A stretch of DNA of 64,000 nt, taken from contig JAPMUG010000003.1 of NCBI GenBank assembly GCA_026692725.1, forward strand, positions 124,001 to 188,000. The letters run 5' to 3'. The first letter of the stretch is position 1; every line of letters begins with the position of its first letter. Below, piece by piece: positions 29,451 through 39,016 of the stretch. A model generated the notes under the pieces. It searched no databases. It saw only the letters and a list, made by a program, of their open reading frames with translations, and had not been told where the DNA came from. Source of the DNA: Ecytonucleospora hepatopenaei (Eukaryota > Microsporidia > Enterocytozoonidae). The position numbers and the translations under genes are program-made.

Positions 29451-29503
29451 GGGTGTTAAAGAAAAAATAACCTTAATTTATTTAAAAATTAATAATTATA
29501 TAT

Positions 29504-29950
29504 TTAAAAATTTAAAGCTAATAATTTTGATTTGCAGTCAAACAATTGCAATAAAACAGTATTTCTTTTACTTTCCATCTTTGTTATTTGTAAAACATAA
29601 TTGTTTTTTAAATGTTCATCTAAAAAAGTAATGTTTTGTAAAAAAGATTCTAAATCAGAAATATATTTTTCAAGATTTTTCATTGAAGTAATCTGTTGGT
29701 CTGTTGATTTAATAAACTCATTCTTTTTATCTGCAATTTTTTTTAAATCTTCGTCTTGAACGACTGCTGCTTTTAATAAAAATGCATTAGTACAAGTTAC
29801 AAATCGATTTGATAAATCAATAAAATTGTTTATTTTAATTTGTGCATCTTTTATAGTAGCTAAGCTTTCAGTGCATACTTTTTCTTTTTCTTCTTGCGCA
29901 TAAGCTGTAAATGCTAACCTAAAAAAATAAAATATAAAATATGATAATTT
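29504..29950 (-). pseudogene. Array member 8: open frame that has lost its ATG
   Basis: An uninterrupted frame of about 148 codons ends with TAA at 29506-29504. Its 5' end is plainly homologous to the neighbour at 30100: both read YFFR-x-AFTAYA in the leader with near-identical DNA (TTTTTTTAGGT..GCATTTACAGC). Where the neighbour has ATG TTA TTA, this copy has AAA TTA TCA (AAA at 29950-29948), with an in-frame TAA two codons before the AAA. The end carries the subfamily helix KMESKRNTVLLQLF. No stop interrupts the frame, so either the start was lost very recently or a non-AUG start or splice supplies it. Confidence 0.7.
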
Positions 29951-30099
29951 GGGTTAAATTTTTATGTGATTTAAATCAATTTTAAATATAAAAATCAATA
30001 AAAATGATTTTTGATATAAAATTTAATTATTTTGTAAAAAAAACAAATTGAAATTTTTTTTTAAAAAATATCAATTTACCTATTAGTAAACTAAAATAT

Positions 30100-30540
30100 T
30101 TAATTTAAAGATTTTATTTGTATTTTATAGTTTAACAATTGTGAAAAAACATTTTCTCTGTAATTTTCTGTTTTTTCTATCTGTACAAAAAGTTCCATTT
30201 TGCTAAGTTCATCCAAGGAAGAATTATTTTTTTTATGCTTTTCTAATTCTTTTAAATCTTTTTTAAGGTTAAATAAGGAAATTTCATCGATTTTTAAAAA
30301 ATAAAGAAACTCATATGCTTTACCATTCCAATATTCACTTTCTTCTGAATCATTTGCATTTATAATTTTTGTTATGTATTGTTTAGAATTATTAAACTGG
30401 TGTTTTACTACGTCAATTATTTGGTTTTGTTTTTTTATCAAATCAGTAATGTTTTGTATATTTTGTAAAGTTGGTTTATGTACAGAAGCATAAGCTGTAA
30501 ATGCTGACCTAAAAAAATATAATATTAAATATAATAACAT
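30100..30540 (-). CDS. Small putative secreted helical protein, array member 9 (ESKR subfamily)
   Basis: The 146-residue protein has a leader MLLYLILYFFRSAFTAYA, which looks cleavable after AYA. Long helices follow, and the end is IEKTENYRENVFSQLLNYKI, the subfamily terminal helix. Leader DNA is nearly identical to the start-less copy at 29504 while the mature parts are very different, so the leader is conserved and the body fast-evolving. No membrane helix follows the leader. Function unknown. Confidence 0.7.
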   Translation of the reverse strand: MLLYLILYFFRSAFTAYASVHKPTLQNIQNITDLIKKQNQIIDVVKHQFNNSKQYITKIINANDSEESEYWNGKAYEFLYFLKIDEISLFNLKKDLKELEKHKKNNSSLDELSKMELFVQIEKTENYRENVFSQLLNYKIQIKSLN

Positions 30541-30738
30541 GAGTTAAACCTTAAATGTATTTTTTATTTAAATTATATTTAAAACTCATATAAAATAGTT
30601 TGTGTTTATTTTTATATAAATAGTATATGATTATAATATTTTTACTTATTTAATTTTATTCCTATAATAATGTGTTTGAATTTTATAAACTTATAATCAT
30701 AATAGTGTTATATTTAAATAATATGCTATATAATTATG

Positions 30739-31251
30739 TTATTCTATTTTATATGTTATTAAATATGATTTTAAGGTTAATATTTCTAACAATACTTTTG
30801 TTCTTTTACTTTCTGTTTCAGCCAGTCTAAAAATAAATTCTCTCCTTTTATTTTCACTTATGCTTATATTTTTACATAAAATAAGTAAAAATGAAATTGT
30901 TTTTTCCATATCACTTAAAATAACATTAGAGTGATCAATAAAAATGTTAAATTCTTTTATTTTTTCATTCCATAATAGTTTAATGTTATTAGTTGATGTA
31001 TTTTTGTACTTTACTTTATTGTTTTCTTTTCTAATTTTATTAAAAAATTCATTTATATTTTCAGTTTGATCTTTTTCTAGTTCAATTAGTTGATCATATA
31101 ATTTAATTGATTTATTTAAATAATTTACAGTTTTATCATGATAATTTATAAATGATGTGTTAATTAGAGTTATAAAAGATAAATAAAAATAAAATATAAA
31201 ACAATATGAATTATATGCATTATATGAATTATTATATGAAAAAATAATCAT
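30739..31251 (-). CDS. Small putative secreted helical protein, array member 10 (ESKR subfamily)
   Basis: The 170-residue product begins with Asn/Tyr-rich sequence, then a hydrophobic segment at about 16-33 (YCFIFYFYLSFITLINTS). Helices follow, including SIKLYDQLIELEKDQTENI, matching LYNKQISLAEKQFENI of member 11. The end is AETESKRTKVLLEILTLKSY, the clearest subfamily terminal helix. TTACCCT abuts the ATG. Function unknown. Confidence 0.7.
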   Translation of the reverse strand: MIIFSYNNSYNAYNSYCFIFYFYLSFITLINTSFINYHDKTVNYLNKSIKLYDQLIELEKDQTENINEFFNKIRKENNKVKYKNTSTNNIKLLWNEKIKEFNIFIDHSNVILSDMEKTISFLLILCKNISISENKRREFIFRLAETESKRTKVLLEILTLKSYLITYKIE

Positions 31252-31449
31252 AGGGTAATTTAAATAAAAAAATAATATTTAAATTTAATTAAAAAAGAAT
31301 ATTATATAAATATACTAATTAATTAAAAAAATAATTTATATAAATATACTAATTAATTAAAATAATGTTTAAATTTAATTAAAATAGTTATAATAATTCA
31401 GTAATTCAAAAATTAAATAAACATATTTTTAATAAAATAATTAAATTAG

Positions 31450-31962
31450 TTATGATATATTTACATATGATAATAATTGTATTTTTATATTTTCAATTTC
31501 TAAAAATATTTTCTTTCTTTTATTTTCTGTCTCTTCTAATTTTAATTTAAATTCTTTTTTATCTTTTTTATAAATTATTAAATTATCTCTTACTGTAAGT
31601 CTTAAATTAAATGTTTTACCTGATAAATTTTCTAAAGAATTACAGGTTAAATTTAAAAAACTAATTAACTTATTTGCATCTTCACTTATATGTGTTTTAT
31701 GTTCAATTTCTTTTAATTTATCAAAAAAATTAATTATATTTATTATATTTTCAAATTGTTTTTCTGCTAATGATATTTGTTTATTATATAAATATATTTT
31801 ATTATTTATATTATTAATACATTCATCATAATAGCTATAATTATAATAATTGTTAGAAAGATAAATGTGATTATGATTATTATGATTATGATTATTATGA
31901 TTATGATTATTATGAGAAGTAAATATATAATTTATAAAATAAACTGATAACAAAAATATTAT
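31450..31962 (-). pseudogene. Array member 11: open frame with ATA where the ATG should be
   Basis: The frame of about 170 codons has no ATG anywhere. At 31962-31960 it reads ATA just after ACCT, exactly where member 10 has ACCCT-ATG, and from there a typical leader follows (IFLLSVYFINYIF). A His/Asn repeat (HNNHNHNN) from TTATGA-type DNA repeats lies at about 31870-31915. The body has LYNKQISLAEKQFENI and ends EETENKRKKIFLEIENIK, both subfamily marks. The frame is otherwise intact. Either it is a fresh start-codon loss or a near-cognate codon is used. Confidence 0.65.
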
Positions 31963-32172
31963 AGGTATTAGTTTATAATTTATTATTTAAATAAAAAAAT
32001 TAAAAAATCAATATTTTATATTTTATTGTTATGTCTGTTTTTAATTAAAATTTATATTAAAATAAATAAACATAATTTTTAATAAAATATATATTTTAAT
32101 AATATTGTTATAATTTATATTAAACTAACTTAATAAATAAAATTTAAATTATTTTATAAAAAGAATCTTTTA

Positions 32173-32970
32173 TTAATTGTGATTAACTGTTTTTACACTA
32201 TCTAAAAATGTTTCTAATTGTACTTTTACCTTTTTTAAATTGTTAATAGCAGTATTATTTTGAATTTCTAATTCACTTATTTTTTCTACAAGATCTTTTA
32301 TACAGCACTTTTTCATTAAATAATTTTCTTCTGTTCCTTTTTTAAATTCAGCTATTTTATTGCCTAACACTTCTGATGATTTAATTTTATTTTCAGTTTC
32401 ATTAATTTCATCAACAATCAGCGCTATTGTAAGTTTTGGCTGTTTATTTTCTATTATTTTCCCTAACTTTTCTAACAACTGTTCTATATAATCACAATGA
32501 TGATCATAACAATTTACTTCATTCCTGTATTTTATAAACAATCTTTGAGCTGTAAGATCTTTTAAGTTATCAAAGCGTGTTATATCCAATTTATCAGATT
32601 TTCTTTTTACTTTATCATAGCTTAACATTAGCAATTCTTTTTTTATTTTTCGTCTTTCATTTATTGATTTTGGTTTTTCATTCCTTCTTAGTGAGTAATC
32701 ATAAACTGATTTTAAAAATTCATATTTTCTTTTTAATTTATCATGACTTGACATTGAATGATCATCAATTATGTCTACTAATTCATCACTAGAAATTGAA
32801 TAGCCATCGCTTGTTTCTGATTGTTCATCACATATTTTTAATTTTTTTATACCTGTACTTAATTGTTCATCACTTGTATAAATATATTTAATATAAATAT
32901 TATTTAGAAATATATTATTATCATATAAACTATTTAAAAATAAATTAGTTATTGATAAATTTAAAAACAT
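32173..32970 (-). CDS. Putative secreted helical protein, array member 12
   Basis: The 265-residue protein has an N-terminal hydrophobic/Asn stretch (MFLNLSITNLFLNSLY...), then a Ser/Asp-rich segment (ETSDGYSISSDELVDI), then charged helices. The end LKKVKVQLETFLDSVK matches LKSLKGKLETFVNNKK at the end of member 13, so the two are paralogues. ATACCC directly precedes the ATG, as in members 13 and 14. No later membrane helix. Function unknown. Confidence 0.7.
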   Translation of the reverse strand: MFLNLSITNLFLNSLYDNNIFLNNIYIKYIYTSDEQLSTGIKKLKICDEQSETSDGYSISSDELVDIIDDHSMSSHDKLKRKYEFLKSVYDYSLRRNEKPKSINERRKIKKELLMLSYDKVKRKSDKLDITRFDNLKDLTAQRLFIKYRNEVNCYDHHCDYIEQLLEKLGKIIENKQPKLTIALIVDEINETENKIKSSEVLGNKIAEFKKGTEENYLMKKCCIKDLVEKISELEIQNNTAINNLKKVKVQLETFLDSVKTVNHN

Positions 32971-33292
32971 GGGTATATAAAATAATATAAGTTTTAAATA
33001 GTTTTATATGTAAAATTTAATTAACTAATATTTTTTAATAAAGTATATAACTAATTGCATTTAACATAAATAGGATTTATATTTAATATTATGTTTTTGT
33101 TATTTTATATTGATTTTTTGATTATATTTTAAGTGATGTTTTTTTAAAAATAATTTTATGATAATATTTTGTTTAATTAAAATAATTTAATGATAATATT
33201 TTATTGATATTTTTTATTTATTGTAATATTTTATTGATATTTTTTTATTTATTGTAATATTTTATATTATATAATTATATTTTATATACTAA

Positions 33293-33838
33293 CTATGATA
33301 AAAGTTCTTTTTTATTATTTACAAATGTTTCTAATTTTCCTTTTAAACTTTTTAAGTTAACTAATATTTTGTTATTTTGTATTATTGTGTAATCTGATAC
33401 CTTCTCAATAAATTTCTTTTGTTTTGAATTTATTTTTTTATTCTTTTTCATATCTTTTTTAAACTCTTTTATTTTATTATTTACATGTTGTATTAAAAAT
33501 ATTTTATTCTCTGTATTTTTAATGTCTTTACTTAACCAACCTAACAAAAATAAATTATGTTTATTTATTTCAATATTTTTTAAAGTATTAGGATAATCTT
33601 TAAACTGATTGTAATATTTTTTTGCTTCAATAACATCATTGTTAAGGGTTTTTAATTTTTCAATGATATTTTCATAATCTAAATGTTTATCACTTTTATT
33701 AATATTTTTTAAATATTTACTGTTTATTTTTAATCTATTTAAAATTAAACCATTTACAAATAAACTGTTAATAAAAATACTGTTTAAAATTAAACCATTT
33801 ACAAATAAACTATTTATAAATAAATTGATTAAAAACAT
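33293..33838 (-). CDS. Putative secreted helical protein, array member 13 with repeated leader
   Basis: The 181-residue product starts with a hydrophobic region made of two copies of a 14-residue unit (INSLFVNGLILNSI / INSLFVNGLILNRL), an unusual way to build a leader or anchor. The mature part is Lys-rich and helical and ends LKSLKGKLETFVNN, as in member 12. ATACCC abuts the ATG. The repeated N terminus is long (about 35 residues), so it might be an uncleaved anchor rather than a signal peptide. Function unknown. Confidence 0.68.
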   Translation of the reverse strand: MFLINLFINSLFVNGLILNSIFINSLFVNGLILNRLKINSKYLKNINKSDKHLDYENIIEKLKTLNNDVIEAKKYYNQFKDYPNTLKNIEINKHNLFLLGWLSKDIKNTENKIFLIQHVNNKIKEFKKDMKKNKKINSKQKKFIEKVSDYTIIQNNKILVNLKSLKGKLETFVNNKKELLS

Positions 33839-34098
33839 GGGTATATAAATTTATAAGGTTTAAATAGTTTTATATGTAAAATTTAATTAAATAAATTTGA
33901 TTGATATGTTTATTAATAAAATGATATTTATAATTATATAAATTATTTTATTAATCTTTTTACTAATAAAATAATTACATAATAAATTATTTATATTTAC
34001 TAATAAAATATTGTTACATAATAAATTGTTTATATTTACTAATAAAATAATTATACTATAAATTATAAGCTAATGTAAAGTATACTTTTTATTTAAGG

Positions 34099-34629
34099 TT
34101 AATTTTTTAGAATGTCCTTAAAAACTTCATATGTTTTTTCTTTTAGCTTATTTAAAGCATTTATAAAAATAAAACTTTCTAGTTCTAATAAGCTTAATAC
34201 TTTTTTAACCTTTTCTTTTTCTTCCTTACTGCTATAATAAATGTTACTGTATATATTATTTATATTATTACTGTATAATACTGATGCTATTTCCATTTGA
34301 TTGTGTTCTTCTATTTTTATTTTTTCATTTATATCTGTAATTATAGATGTAATATTTTCTTCTAATTTATAAAAAGTATTATTACTGTTCTTAAGTAAAA
34401 TATTATTAAATATATCAAGTAAAAAGTAAGAATCTTCAATATCTTTTAATACATTGTTTATTTTATATTTATAACTAGTTAATAAATTATTTGCCTCTTC
34501 ATAATTAGTAAGATGAATATTTGTAAATGTACTATTAATAAAATTTGTATTTAATAATAAATTATTAGTAAATATTTTAAAAAATAAATTATTAATAAAT
34601 ATTTTAAACAATAGATTTATAAAATTCAT
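34099..34629 (-). CDS. Putative secreted helical protein, array member 14 with repeated leader
   Basis: The 176-residue protein has an N terminus of repeated hydrophobic/Asn units (LLFKIFINNLFFKIFTNNLLLN), the same style as members 12 and 13 but a different unit. Helical, acidic sequence follows and the end is LSLLELESFIFINALNKLKE. TATACCC abuts the ATG. The mature part shows no close match to 12 or 13, again suggesting the N terminus and promoter are conserved and the body diverges. Function unknown. Confidence 0.66.
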   Translation of the reverse strand: MNFINLLFKIFINNLFFKIFTNNLLLNTNFINSTFTNIHLTNYEEANNLLTSYKYKINNVLKDIEDSYFLLDIFNNILLKNSNNTFYKLEENITSIITDINEKIKIEEHNQMEIASVLYSNNINNIYSNIYYSSKEEKEKVKKVLSLLELESFIFINALNKLKEKTYEVFKDILKN

Positions 34630-34737
34630 GGGTATAATATTAATATTTTAGTAATAAAATCAATTAAAATTAGAAAATCAATAAACTATATAATTATTTG
34701 ATCAATGATTTATTTATTAAAATATTTCATTTTTATT

Positions 34738-35193
34738 TTAATCATCACTTTTATTTTCTTTACTATTATTCTTTTTATAATTGTTATCCTTTAAAATATT
34801 ATTTTCATATTTATTTTCTATAATATTATTGTGATTATAAGTATTTTCTTTTATTTGTATATTATCATTACAATTTTTATTATTTAAGTCATTACTTACA
34901 GTTTCTTTTTTAATATTTTGTATAATTTCTTCTTTAATATAATTTTCAGTTTCTTCTTTAATATAATTTTCAGTTTCTTCTTTAATATTATTTTTAATTT
35001 CTTCTTTAATAATATTTTCAGTTTCTTTTTTAATATTATGTTTTGCTTTAATTTCTTTTATAAAATCACTCCATGAATGTGCTGGATTTTTATTTTCCAT
35101 TACACTACGAAAAAAAGATGTATCATACCACCGTGATTGTGTTGTTAAGAATATTTTTGTATAAAAAAATACACATAATAAAATTATTCTCAT
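34738..35193 (-). CDS. Putative secreted protein with octapeptide repeats, array member 15
   Basis: The 151-residue protein has a cleavable-looking leader (MRIILLCVFFYTKIFLTTQS) and a non-repeated segment with Trp residues (SRWYDTSFF, HSWSDF). Then come about six 8-residue repeats of the type IKEETENY (residues about 57-102), coded by 24-base DNA repeats at about 34885-35025. An Asn/Lys-rich tail follows. The repeat would make a charged amphipathic helix. CTCCTT precedes the ATG. No family recognised; it shares only position and leader with the array. Confidence 0.68.
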   Translation of the reverse strand: MRIILLCVFFYTKIFLTTQSRWYDTSFFRSVMENKNPAHSWSDFIKEIKAKHNIKKETENIIKEEIKNNIKEETENYIKEETENYIKEEIIQNIKKETVSNDLNNKNCNDNIQIKENTYNHNNIIENKYENNILKDNNYKKNNSKENKSDD

Positions 35194-35260
35194 AAGGAGA
35201 TATTTTTTAAATTTTTTATCAAAATATTTGTTTTTTGATTAAAAAACTAATAATTAATAG

Positions 35261-35875
35261 TTATGTATTTTGGGTTATAATAAACTGTAAAACACCTAAT
35301 GAAAGATTTTTGTATTTTTTGATTTTATCATTTTGATTTTTTATCTGAGATATCAAATTATGTAAATTATTTGTTATCTCAGTAATTTCTTTTTCATTTA
35401 ATAAAAAGTGTTTAGAATAATTTCTAATCTTCCTTTTTACATAATTCATGTAATGAATGTGTTTAATATTGTATTTTAAATGGTAATCAAGCACCAAATA
35501 AAAAAGATGAAATTTTTTATTTAAAATTTCTGCATTTTCTTTTTCTAAAAAATATCCTTCCTGTGTAATTTCTGATATTTTTGTAAAAATTTCCTTTAAA
35601 CTATTTTCTTCCTGTTTTATTTTTTCTGTTCTTTTTTCAAAAAAAGTTGTAATTGATTGTATTCTAGAATAAAAATCATTTTCTCTGTATACCTGTAAAA
35701 GATTGTTGAATATGGAACATAAAAAATTGTTTTTCTTTTCTACTGATATCATTTGAATAGAATCATTTGTTTTCTTAAGGTTATTGTCATATAGTGTGTT
35801 TTTTGTTATACTATTTTCTATTTCATTTAAATTTAATATTAGTGAATAACATAAATTAAAAATAGTAAATATCAT
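35261..35875 (-). CDS. Putative secreted helical protein, array member 16 (array end)
   Basis: The 204-residue product has a hydrophobic start (MIFTIFNLCYSLILNL) and then long helices with heptad-like spacing. These include RTEKIKQEENSLKEIF and a terminal segment NLHNLISQIKNQNDKIKKYKN. It has the same orientation as the other members and is the last one; the next gene (LSM2) is divergent. Function unknown. Confidence 0.65.
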   Translation of the reverse strand: MIFTIFNLCYSLILNLNEIENSITKNTLYDNNLKKTNDSIQMISVEKKNNFLCSIFNNLLQVYRENDFYSRIQSITTFFEKRTEKIKQEENSLKEIFTKISEITQEGYFLEKENAEILNKKFHLFYLVLDYHLKYNIKHIHYMNYVKRKIRNYSKHFLLNEKEITEITNNLHNLISQIKNQNDKIKKYKNLSLGVLQFIITQNT

Positions 35876-36067
35876 TAAATTGTATTGTATTTTATATTTG
35901 CTAATATTTATGTTTATATATTGATTTAAGTATTGTTTTTATTTAAATATTGATTTAAATATAAATATTTATATAAGCATTTCATTTTTTATGATCATTT
36001 TCTTTTGATTAAAAACAATAAAAAAATTAAAATAAAAAGTTTTTTATCCTTATAATTATAAAGCATA

Positions 36068-36364
36068 ATGTTATTTTATGAATATTTTTTACTGCATTTG
36101 GAAAAGGAAATTACCATTTATTTTAAAAATGACATTGTTTTGAAAGGTGTGTTAAAGAGTGTTGACGTGTTTTTGAACGTTGTTTTGGACCGTGTGCAGA
36201 TTTTAAATGGTAAAGTTGAAGGTTTTGACATAAAAAACACTGCAAAAAATCTTCAAAAAATGTTCATTAGGGGGTCTAGCATAAAAAGCATAGATTTATG
36301 CATTTTAGGAATAGAAGAAAGGGTGACAGAGGCAGCAATGATTAAAAATGAAATTGAAAATTAA
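36068..36364 (+). CDS. LSM2: LSm2, U6 snRNA/mRNA-decay Sm-like protein
   Basis: The 98-residue protein begins MLFYEYFLLHLEKEITIYFK, matching the LSm2 start. The Sm1 motif is KNDIVLKGVLKSVDVFLN and the Sm2 motif is MFIRGSSIKSIDL, with IRG conserved. LSm2 is shared by the LSm1-7 decay ring and the LSm2-8 ring on U6. The length is normal (about 95). It implies that at least one LSm ring is kept here. It is divergent from the secreted array, and the V-ATPase gene follows on the same strand. Confidence 0.92.
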   Translation: MLFYEYFLLHLEKEITIYFKNDIVLKGVLKSVDVFLNVVLDRVQILNGKVEGFDIKNTAKNLQKMFIRGSSIKSIDLCILGIEERVTEAAMIKNEIEN

Positions 36365-36498
36365 TTTTAAACACAATTTCATTATTTATATATTGTAAAA
36401 TATTATTAATTAATATATCTTAAAATATTAAAAAGGTTTAATTTTTTGAAACAGACATAAACAACAAAATTATAAATAAATTTGTTTGTGTGTTTTTT

Positions 36499-38670
36499 AT
36501 GCTAAGAAGTGAAGAAATGGATAGCTTGGCTATTTTTGTGGATGGCCGTGATATACGCAGTACATTTGATGTTTTAGGAAATTCTAAAATGATTCAAATT
36601 AAAAAACTAAATAAATTTGAAAATGTAAGTTTAAAAAATATAGAACGGGTTGAGCAAATGATGGCATACCTTAAAATTAAAAATTTTGAAGATAAAACCA
36701 TTGAAATGAATTTTAAAACAGCAAGAGAAGAAATTATTGATATTTATAGAAAAATGGTAGAACTTTCCCACAATGAAAAAAGTATTTTTATACACCGCCA
36801 AGAAAAAGAAGAAGAATATGTTATGGCTAAAGAAGCATATGTTTTTGTGGAAGAAATAAATAGAGGGAAAAATATAAATTTTGTAACAGCAATTGTAGAC
36901 GATGATAAAAAGTTTTTAATCAAAAAAGTTCTTAAAACAGCACTAAAAAGAAACTGTTATGTTAAATTAGTGGATGTAGAAATGAAATATGCAGTAAAAA
37001 ATAAAAGTGTGATGATAATTTATGTATATGGAGAAGAAGCAACATTGCGTGTTGTTGATGTTATAAATACAATGGGAGGTAAAGTCATGCAAGAATGTGA
37101 TAGAAATGATAAAGAAAATAAAAATGAACAAATTAAAGAATCTAATAAAAATGTTAACAATGTTATTTCAGTAGAAAATATTTTGGAACTTAAAGAGGAA
37201 TTAAGAGAAATAAACATGCAACACAAGGGAATAAAAGCAGAAATAAAAAATTTAAGGTTAATTGTTAAAAAGCAGTATAAAAGTTGGTTACTTGCTATTT
37301 ACAAGGAAAGAAAGATTTACGAGGGTATAAATTGTTTAAAATCTAATAAACCCGTATCTTTTGACAGTGCAGAAGAAATAAAAGATGTTTTTTATACAGG
37401 TGAAGCGTGGGTTAAAACAAAAGAATACGAAAGACTAAAAAATCAGTCAAAATTTGCAGGGACAAAAAGATTTTATTGTGAAAAAATTAAGGTTAAAGAA
37501 AATGAAAAAATACCCACTGCTTTTGAAACAAATTTTTTTACAGAAGCTTTTCAAAATATCACTAATGTTTTTGGTGTTCCAAAGTACAGGGAAATAAACC
37601 CAGCAATTTTTATGATTTTCACATTTCCAGTGATGTTTGGTGCAATGTTTGGCGATGTTTTTCACGGTATAATTTTGTTTATAATTTCATCTTATATGAT
37701 ATCAAAATATGATAAACTAAATCATAAGTGTGGAGTGCTTCAGATCTTGCTAAATGGTAGATTTATAATATTTTTGTGCTCTCTTTCTTCTCTGTACTTT
37801 GGTTTGTTATATGGTGATTTTGCAGGAATGCCCATAAAGTTGTTTAAATCTCAATTTGAAACAGGGTATACATATCCTTTTGGGATAGATCCTACGTGGC
37901 ACCATGCAGAAAACTCCATGACTTTTACAAATTCTCTCAAAATGAAAATGAGCCTAATTTTAGGATTTGTTCACATGACAATTGGATCAACTATAGACAT
38001 CATAAATGTGTTATATGAAAAAGATTACATCACATATTATTTTGTTTCTTTACCGCAATTTTTTGCATTTACTTTGTTTTTGGGATATCTTGTATTTTTA
38101 TGCGTATATAAATGGTTGGTTACGATAGATCATCCTTCTTTGGTAGAAACATTAATAGGGATGTATACAGATCCATTTAATATGGAAAATCAAATGTATA
38201 AAGGACAGCTTTACGTGCAACTTTTTATTGTTTTTGTAATTTTGGTTTCTGTTCCAATCATGTTTTTTGGTAAACCATTGTACATTATGTATGTAAAAAA
38301 TAAAAAAGAAAATGCACTAGATTTGTGGATAAATTCAGGAATACACACAATAGAGTTTGGTTTAGGTTTAATAAGCAATACCTCTTCATATTTACGACTT
38401 TGGGCTGTATCATTGGCGCATGTGCAGTTAACTAGCGTTTTGCATCAATTTACACTTGGTTCTGGTGGTTTATGGTATAAAATATGCATATTTCCAGTAT
38501 ATGCACTAGCAACATTACTACTTTTAATAGGATTGGAAGGGTTATCAAGTTGTTTGCATGCTTTAAGATTAAACTGGATAGAATTTTTTGGTAAATTTTA
38601 CAGAGGAGGTGGAGAATGTTTTGAGCCTATAAGTTTTGAATTAACACACGAAGAAATATACGATGAATAA
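36499..38670 (+). CDS. VPH1: V-ATPase subunit a (Vph1/Stv1 type)
   Basis: The ATG at 36499 gives 723 residues and the family start MLRSEEM; a GTG nine bases upstream is not credible. The N-terminal half is soluble and helical. The C-terminal half has about seven to eight membrane helices beginning near NPAIFMIFTFPVMFGAMFGD. The proton-channel arginine is R633 in SSYLRLWAVSLAHVQL. HALRLNWIEFFGKFY near the end is also family-typical. Family role: Vo stator and proton path for acidifying endomembrane compartments. Somewhat shorter than yeast Vph1 (840), with loss spread over the N-terminal domain. Confidence 0.95.
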   Translation: MLRSEEMDSLAIFVDGRDIRSTFDVLGNSKMIQIKKLNKFENVSLKNIERVEQMMAYLKIKNFEDKTIEMNFKTAREEIIDIYRKMVELSHNEKSIFIHRQEKEEEYVMAKEAYVFVEEINRGKNINFVTAIVDDDKKFLIKKVLKTALKRNCYVKLVDVEMKYAVKNKSVMIIYVYGEEATLRVVDVINTMGGKVMQECDRNDKENKNEQIKESNKNVNNVISVENILELKEELREINMQHKGIKAEIKNLRLIVKKQYKSWLLAIYKERKIYEGINCLKSNKPVSFDSAEEIKDVFYTGEAWVKTKEYERLKNQSKFAGTKRFYCEKIKVKENEKIPTAFETNFFTEAFQNITNVFGVPKYREINPAIFMIFTFPVMFGAMFGDVFHGIILFIISSYMISKYDKLNHKCGVLQILLNGRFIIFLCSLSSLYFGLLYGDFAGMPIKLFKSQFETGYTYPFGIDPTWHHAENSMTFTNSLKMKMSLILGFVHMTIGSTIDIINVLYEKDYITYYFVSLPQFFAFTLFLGYLVFLCVYKWLVTIDHPSLVETLIGMYTDPFNMENQMYKGQLYVQLFIVFVILVSVPIMFFGKPLYIMYVKNKKENALDLWINSGIHTIEFGLGLISNTSSYLRLWAVSLAHVQLTSVLHQFTLGSGGLWYKICIFPVYALATLLLLIGLEGLSSCLHALRLNWIEFFGKFYRGGGECFEPISFELTHEEIYDE

Positions 38671-38680
38671 AAACAAAAAA

Positions 38681-38752
38681 TGACCGAGGCCGGATTCGAA
38701 CCGACGACCACCTGGTTTGGAATCAGATGCGCTACCACTGCGCCACACGGCC
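38681..38752 (-). tRNA. tRNA-Trp (CCA)
   Basis: Seventy-two bases fold as a cloverleaf: acceptor GGCCGTG with CTCGGTC (one T-T mismatch), D arm GCGC-AGTGGTA-GCGC, anticodon loop TTCCAAA (anticodon CCA), T arm GTCGG-TTCGAAT-CCGGC, discriminator A. The B-box GGTTCGAATCC is intact. No intron. It lies 10 bases after the V-ATPase stop on the opposite strand. Confidence 0.95.
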
Positions 38753-39016
38753 TAAAAATAGAAAAATAGGTAAATTTATTTTTTCATTTTCTAATGACCA
38801 TTCTATGAATTTATTTTTAAACCTTCAATATAAAAAAATACAATAAATTGTTTTAAATAATATAAAAGTTAAAAGTATACATACATTGTTTTAAATAATA
38901 TAAAAGTTAAAAGTATACATTATTTTAAATATTATAAAAGTTTAAAATATAAAAAATTGTTTATAGTTTTAATACAATAATAAATAATACTTAAAAAATA
39001 ACTTTAACTTAAGTAA

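Noticed and set aside
29900..29950. Intron with 3' splice site TTTTTTTAG|G in the start-less array gene
   Set aside because: The paralogue at 30100 has the same sequence and reads through it in frame from a normal ATG, so the T-run is leader-coding; cDNA could still overturn this.
31860..31915. CRISPR-like or short palindromic array in the TTATGA repeats
   Set aside because: It is a simple in-frame His/Asn codon repeat without spacers; eukaryotic context.
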